Shown here: in pieces, positions 55,578 through 60,000 of the stretch | Position numbering within the stretch: the first letter of the stretch is position 1 | Layout of the letters: every line of letters starts with the position of its first letter | Assembly: GCF_030272615.1 (NCBI RefSeq) | Contig: NC_081408.1 | Coordinates: 66,693,546 to 66,753,545 of the forward strand | DNA from: Cryptomeria japonica | Lineage: Eukaryota; Streptophyta; Pinopsida; Cupressales; Cupressaceae | Direction of reading: 5' to 3' | DNA length: 60,000 nt | Made by a program: the position numbers and the translations under genes | Notes under the pieces: model-generated | What the model was told of the DNA's origin: nothing | Databases searched by the model: none | The model's input: only the letters and a program-made list of their open reading frames with translations

Positions 55578-55745
55578 CCTAGTGGCATTCCCTGCTCATC
55601 ACAAAGTGCTTCTTTTTATCCTAGTGGTACTCCATGTTCATCACAAAGTGCTACTTTTTGTCCTAGTGGTACTCCTTGTTCATCACAAATTGATTCTTTC
55701 TATCCTAGTAGCATTCCCTATTCATCACAAAGTGTTGCTTTGATC
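55578..55745. repeat. 42-bp minisatellite (four units)
   Basis: Units begin at 55578, 55620, 55662 and 55704, each with CCTAGTGG(C/T)A...CATCACAAAGTG. Forty-two is 14 codons, so no frame is disrupted. The plus strand reads P-S-G-x-P-C-S-S-Q-S-x-x-F-Y repeatedly (open 55479-55772). The minus strand, upstream of the PMD gene, reads C-D-E-x-G-x-P-L-G-x-K-x-x-L with only TAG/TAA breaks. Confidence 0.9.
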
Positions 55746-55756
55746 ATATCTTTAGG

Positions 55757-56155
55757 GCACCTACTTGAGTGAATCCTCTTGAGTAGCTTATCCAATTGAC
55801 AACGTATTCACAAAATTGTCAATTCTAGCCTTATTCAATTAACAATGTATGTTCTATCATAGAATTGTCAATTCTAGCCTTATTCAATTAACAATGTATG
55901 TTCTATCATAGAATTGTCAATTTCTTTGGTACTCCCTATTCATCAAAGTACCTCGATCTATCCTATCCTAGGGTCTCTACTTGAGTGTATCCTCTTGAGT
56001 AATTTCCTGATTGACAACATATGTTCTATCATAGAATTGTCAATCCTAGCCCTGTCTGTTATTCTAGTCTTCCCTAGAGGACCTGCTTGAGTGTATCCTC
56101 TCAGCAGCTTATCCAATTGACAACGTATGTTTATCATAAAACTGTCAATTTGACC
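55757..56155. repeat. Complex tandem repeat with hairpin-forming units
   Basis: A 49-bp unit is perfectly duplicated at 55821-55869 and 55870-55918. Around it, ATTGACAA...TTGTCAAT inverted pairs recur (near 55795-55822, 56010-56042 and 56115-56150), each able to fold as a small hairpin. A longer module starting ACTTGAGTG.ATCCTCTTGAG is present near 55762, 55980 and 56088. This is the 3' zone of Gypsy-B. Confidence 0.85.
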
Positions 56156-56239
56156 TTGAAGACATAAATGTGCATTCATGATGCAAACATTCTTACATAC
56201 TTCACAAGTGTGCATATCCTGCATAAACATGTCTAAAAT

Positions 56240-56281
56240 GCATAGACGCGCTCGCATCTAGCATAGACGCGCTCGCATCTA
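56240..56281. repeat. 21-bp tandem repeat, CpG-rich
   Basis: GCATAGACGCGCTCGCATCTA occurs twice back to back (56240-56260, 56261-56281; the final base is shared with a degenerate third copy). Weaker TAGACG-type copies continue to about 56345. It is one of the few CpG-dense spots in the window. Confidence 0.85.
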
Positions 56282-56368
56282 ACGCAGACGCTACTAAAAT
56301 CATAGACGTGCCTAAGATAAACGCGGACACACCTGGCACCAATGTAGACATACCCTAACATTTCCCCC

Positions 56369-57558
56369 AGTTAGGTCCAACAAGGAAAGCTAATGTACTT
56401 AGAGGGGAGGGGTGAATCAGTACTTCGAAACTTTTTTTAAAAAACAATCTTACTAATAAACATAAATTGTGTAAAGTTGATCTCATTATATATAATGCTA
56501 AAACATAATCATAGAAATAACATCCATACACATTTCACTCCATAAAACAAATATTTTGGTTATGCAGAAACTCTTGGTTAGAGAGAAAAAAATGTGGTGG
56601 GGATGGCACCCACAACTTCACTACTGCAATAATAAAGGTTGCTAAGTTAGAGCTACATGTTTAGCTATTTCTGATAGCTTACCCTATTAGGGGTATCAAG
56701 ATCTTTAGATCTACCTTGCTAAAGGATTTTACAAACACTTTTACAAAATGTTGTACCTGGTTAAAGGCTTTACAATTTATAGACTTTGTTAGAGTCTTTT
56801 ATCGTGTTAAAGGTTTCTATTACAACTCAAATAATTCAATCAAAAACTTTACAAAATATCTGCAACTTTACATCTGAAATGTTATAGCAGACTCTATGTG
56901 CTCAATATGAAATTACCATGCTCATAGCATACCTCAATAATTGATAGATCAACTTAGTGACCTCTTCTATATACTTTGTTCCTTAGACTGTATTCTGGAA
57001 AACCTTCTTCGTGACCTTTGAATATCTCTGTTCAATCATCACATCTTAACTTCTCTCAAGATTTTCATTTTCAACTCATCATATTCCCTCTATATTAGAT
57101 ATTCAAAACACTCTATATATATAGATCTTTGAGGTGGTGATCTTGTTCATACATCGATCATACAAACATTTTTTATCGAATGAATAAACATAGAAATTAT
57201 TTCATTGGATAAACTACCTCAAAATCATACAGAATCTTTAAGTGCAATTCCCTATGTAATAACAGTTTCTTGTTCTCAAATCTTGTAACATGTTTCCTCA
57301 TATGTGTCCAGGTTCATTGAATCTGGTAACATGTTTCCATTCAGTTTAGACTAATGTAGTATACCTTCTTTGCTGCTTGGTAGATACAAGAACTTTACTC
57401 AATAGGCAGCTTGGTATTTCTTATCTCGGTGAATAGCCTTTCTTCTGTAACCGACACTCCTAGTACTTACAGACTAAATATTTTAGTAGTATTAACCGAC
57501 TAGAGTATATAGGATGACTTTGGACATAAAACTAATGACAACTTAGTAAATAGTAACA
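56369..57558 (-). repeat. 3' LTR of Copia-D
   Basis: About 1,190 bp; on the minus strand it starts TGTTACTATTTACTAAG and ends near GGACCTAACT. It is colinear with 6070-7255 (1,186 bp) in opposite orientation. Shared landmarks include CTAGTCGGTTA, GAACCTGGACACA and TTCACCCCTCCCCTCTAAGT. Confidence 0.85.
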
Positions 57559-57571
57559 ATCTCCCCTTTTG
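57559..57571 (-). other. Polypurine tract of Copia-D
   Basis: CAAAAGGGGAGAT on the minus strand, immediately before the LTR start TGTTAC; it is the plus-strand primer site of the element. Confidence 0.82.
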
Positions 57572-57740
57572 ACATTAGTTTGGTATGTTTGACAAAACTC
57601 TTTTCAAAGTCAAAATACAAAATTGACTGAAATGATAGTATATACATTAGTTCAAATACATACTTCATATACATACTCCCCTTAACAATATGTTGTAAAA
57701 GACTTGATTTGAATGCTCCTAAAGTTCCATGCTCCCCCCA

Positions 57741-60000
57741 TTAATGATAACTGTACACTTGGTAGATAGTATAAACTCTGTATACTCGGTACATTCCCCC
57801 TTTTTGACAAACATCAAAACTAGTTACCATTAGGTGGGGGCAACTGGTCAAAGATAGATTTATACTTAGTATGAGCATCTTTGAGAGCGTTGGAAAGTGC
57901 ATCTTGACACTATCCATTAAGGAATTCTGAGCTGTAATATCAGCTAATAATGAAATCAAATCATCTAAAGTGCTTCCCTCTGCTTGTGTGGACAATTGGG
58001 TAGCTTGGTTGATCTGCTCTTATACTGATGATAGATGGGGAATAAATAATGTCTGAAGAATCATAATATGCATCCTTATTTTGTGCTATTCATTCGAAAG
58101 TTCTAACTACTGAGCCATAAGAGTTTGTAGCTTTGTATAAAAATTCTGAATAGAATTTGGCTCGGTAGTCAGTTTATTTGAGAGATCGGTAATCTCTTGT
58201 TCAATGACTTCGGTCTTATGCTTGATATCTTTAATAAAGAATGAAAATGTACACACTTTTGGAATAAATAAATAATGTGCTTGAGTTGAGGAGACAACTC
58301 AGCAATGAATCCAACAAGCTTGACTTTACCTATACCAATTGCTTTCTGCACTTCTTCAATCATCTTGGCAGTTATCTCTTTGTCATTTAATTTGCTAAGG
58401 TATTATGATGCATCTACTCCTGATGTTTCTAATTGAGTGAGTAGTTCATCCAGTTGCATATGGATGATAGAATCTTTACTTACAGTAGCTTCAGGTAGCA
58501 TGTCTATCAATAATTCTTTAACCTTCTAAAGTACTCGGTTCTTCTTCTGAATAGCTATCTATTTTTCTTGTTTAGCTTTGTCTTTACAAAGCTCACCGAA
58601 TTCAATGTGCTTGCCCTTTTAGTTTTGAAATGTCAACATTCGGCAACACAATAGGCTTTGACAGATCTATCTTGAAACTATGCTTCTTTGCTTTCCTCTC
58701 CTTTCATGATAATGCCTTCATCAGTTGAATGAGTACAATGGCTTTGGAGGCTTCATCTTCCTTAGTATGTTGCTTGGTGGGAGCAACACTTTTGTATCCA
58801 TCAGTTTCTAAAGCCTCTTTTGTATCCATCAGTGATTCCTTGCTTGGGGTCTTAGTGGCAATAGTTTCAGTGCTTGCAGTAGCTTGAGAAGTTTGCTTGC
58901 CTATGGCCTGAGATGTAGATTCACCTTATGTAGCCTTTTGATCCTTTTTGCCTTGTTCAGTGTCCTGAGGTTTCTCAGTTGTCACTTGTTGAGTTACCAG
59001 TGGATAGGACTTAACTTGTTCCAAGACTGATTCATTGGATACCAGTTTGGCATAGGAATTTCCTTCTATCATTTCTTCTTCCTGTGCCTCAGTGTCCATG
59101 ACATCCTCATCTAGTTGAATAGTTGAAGCAGGATCTTGCTTGGTAATGTCAACTATTTCCACTTCACCTTGAGTCTCTTTAATCTAAATTCTGAAAATTT
59201 CTTGCCATTTTTCTTTGGTTTCTTTTTCCACTTCAAGATAAAGTCCATTCATCATTTTCAAGGTTGTTTGCTTTACTTGAAAAATTGTCTGGTAGTTTTT
59301 CAAATGATTTCTTATATCATCTATCGACATGTCTAGAAAGTGATGTACCAAAACTCTTTCTCTTATCTGTTTCTTCGAGTCCATAGCATATTTCCATCTG
59401 TTGTCAATATGAGAGTACAATGCTTTTGGAAGAAAACCAGTTACTTCCAATGGAACTACTTGGAATTTGAGAAGTGTACATGCTATTGACTCTTCTATTT
59501 GGGAGTCATATTTTACATACCCGAATGACCCAAATCCTCCATATTGTTTCAAGTTTGCACAAAAATTGTCAATATTGTGTACATCTTCCTTTGTGCTTTT
59601 AACAATTTGAAATTTATTTGCATTTTCAGATTATGTCTCACTTGACTCCTTGTTCAAAATGAGTCTCCTGGTTGACTTTCTATAAGTCTTTGTGACCTTA
59701 GGCAATTCAACATTTTTCTGCCTCTTACCGGGTGACACTGCAAATGATCTAGTGTTTGGTGGCTTAACTAGTGGAGTCGGTGATACCTTAGTTGTATCTT
59801 GTTTCTTTCTTTTCAAAATTTTGCCCTTTGGCAGCTCAGTGCTTAGTGTAATAGCTGCTTCTTGAGCTTTAGATTCTTCTTCAATTGAAAGTTGATCATC
59901 ATTCCTACCTGTTGACTTAGTAGGTGTGGAGGTAGAACCTTCTCCAAATTTCTCAGTTAAATATTTGATCATTTTAGTGAATTTTTTGGTAGCCTTGGGC
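57741..60000 (-). pseudogene. Copia-D extra 3' ORF (unrecognised, coiled-coil, env-like position)
   Basis: Minus strand. One frame runs from beyond the window edge to 58926, interrupted by TAA (59631), TAG (59184) and TAA (58926), all consistent with Gln codons changed by C-to-T. The N-terminal visible part is Lys/Thr/Pro-rich, basic and probably nuclear (K-I-L-K-R-K-K-Q-D, S-P-G-K-R-Q-K). Then comes a folded-looking segment (Y-G-G-F-G-S-F-G-Y-V-K-Y, F-L-P-K-A-L-Y-S-H-I-D-N-R-W-K-Y), a Glu/Lys-rich stretch and, after frameshifts, coiled-coil-like pieces to 57741 (E-G-S-T-L-D-D-L-I-S-L-L-A-D-I). No RT, integrase or gag motif and no clear membrane segment. It sits where some plant copia elements keep a third ORF. 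The family is unknown to me. Confidence 0.5.

Larger units (their letters stand above)
42544..56368 (+). mobile_element. Gypsy-B: large Tat-type Ty3/gypsy retrotransposon with antisense PMD gene
   Basis: Plus strand: 5' LTR (42544-43323), primer site, a 2.2-kb leader, gag, CCHC region, protease, G-patch-like segment, RT, RNase H, a second (archaeal-type) RNase H, integrase (to 52665), then a 1.7-kb spacer, an antisense plant-mobile-domain gene (54397-55560) and tandem repeats. The order RT-RH-second RH-INT and the antisense extra gene point to the Tat lineage. No 3' LTR is seen before Copia-D starts at 56369, so Copia-D either inserted into the tail or truncated it. The true length exceeds 13.8 kb. 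Numerous stops and frameshifts make it inactive. Confidence 0.8.
56369..60000 (-). mobile_element. Copia-D: 3' end of a Ty1/copia element (runs off the window)
   Basis: Minus strand: an extra ORF (60000 to about 57741), the 3' internal end with a polypurine tract, and the 3' LTR (56369-57558). The pol region and 5' LTR lie beyond the window. The LTR belongs to the same family as the solo LTR at 6070-7255. It lies against the tail of Gypsy-B at 56368; the target duplication cannot be checked. Confidence 0.75.

Noticed and set aside
55578-55918. Possible CRISPR-like array
   Set aside because: The 42-bp and 49-bp units are contiguous tandem repeats without unique spacers, and the context is a plant retrotransposon.
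42544-56368. TGTAGACAT at 56344 as the start of the Gypsy-B 3' LTR
   Set aside because: Only the first eight bases match the 5' LTR; the rest belongs to the degenerating TAGACG repeat series.

Overview
The window looks like intergenic DNA of a seed plant with a large, repeat-rich nuclear genome, most likely a gymnosperm. The evidence is AT-rich sequence, plant-type LTR retrotransposons primed from initiator-methionine tRNA, a plant CACTA transposon, plant-only gene families (DRM methyltransferase, PPR, plant mobile domain) surviving only as fragments, and no intact host gene in 60 kb. The species cannot be fixed from sequence alone. Almost everything is transposable-element material in several nested layers.

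Layout: 1-3294, a minus-strand Ty3/gypsy element (Gypsy-A) reduced to gag-protease between LTRs. 3295-5988, unique-looking sequence with a miRNA-like hairpin (3721-3843) and the first half of a decayed coding sequence. 5989-12212, a complete CACTA DNA transposon with TIRs and a 3-bp target duplication; it carries host-gene pieces (a DRM-type de novo DNA methyltransferase and two PPR fragments) and contains a copia solo LTR with its own 5-bp duplication. The decayed coding sequence resumes at 12213. 14516-28481, a plus-strand copia element (Copia-A) whose 3' end is invaded by a minus-strand Tnt1-like copia (Copia-B, 20058-25026) joined to a second partial copy (25027-26200), and whose 3' LTR is invaded by an inverted solo LTR. 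29878-about 33230, a minus-strand LINE. About 33985-37600, a truncated minus-strand copia (Copia-C). 38020-38391, a complete TRIM with a TATAA duplication. 41100-42543, LTR fragments. 42544-56368, a large Tat-type Ty3/gypsy element (Gypsy-B) with dual RNase H, a G-patch-like segment and an antisense plant-mobile-domain gene. 56369-60000, the 3' LTR and an extra 3' ORF of another minus-strand copia (Copia-D), of the same LTR family as the solo LTR at 6070.

Nothing in the window appears able to work as a complete gene system. The common theme is decay: most in-frame stops are explained by one C-to-T or G-to-A change (CAG to TAG, CAA to TAA, CGA to TGA, TGG to TAG/TGA), zinc-knuckle cysteines have become tyrosines, and two integrases have their first catalytic Asp changed to Asn. 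This is what long-term cytosine methylation and deamination of silenced repeats would leave. The most unusual object is the CACTA element that carries a fragment of a DRM methyltransferase, the enzyme family that silences such elements.
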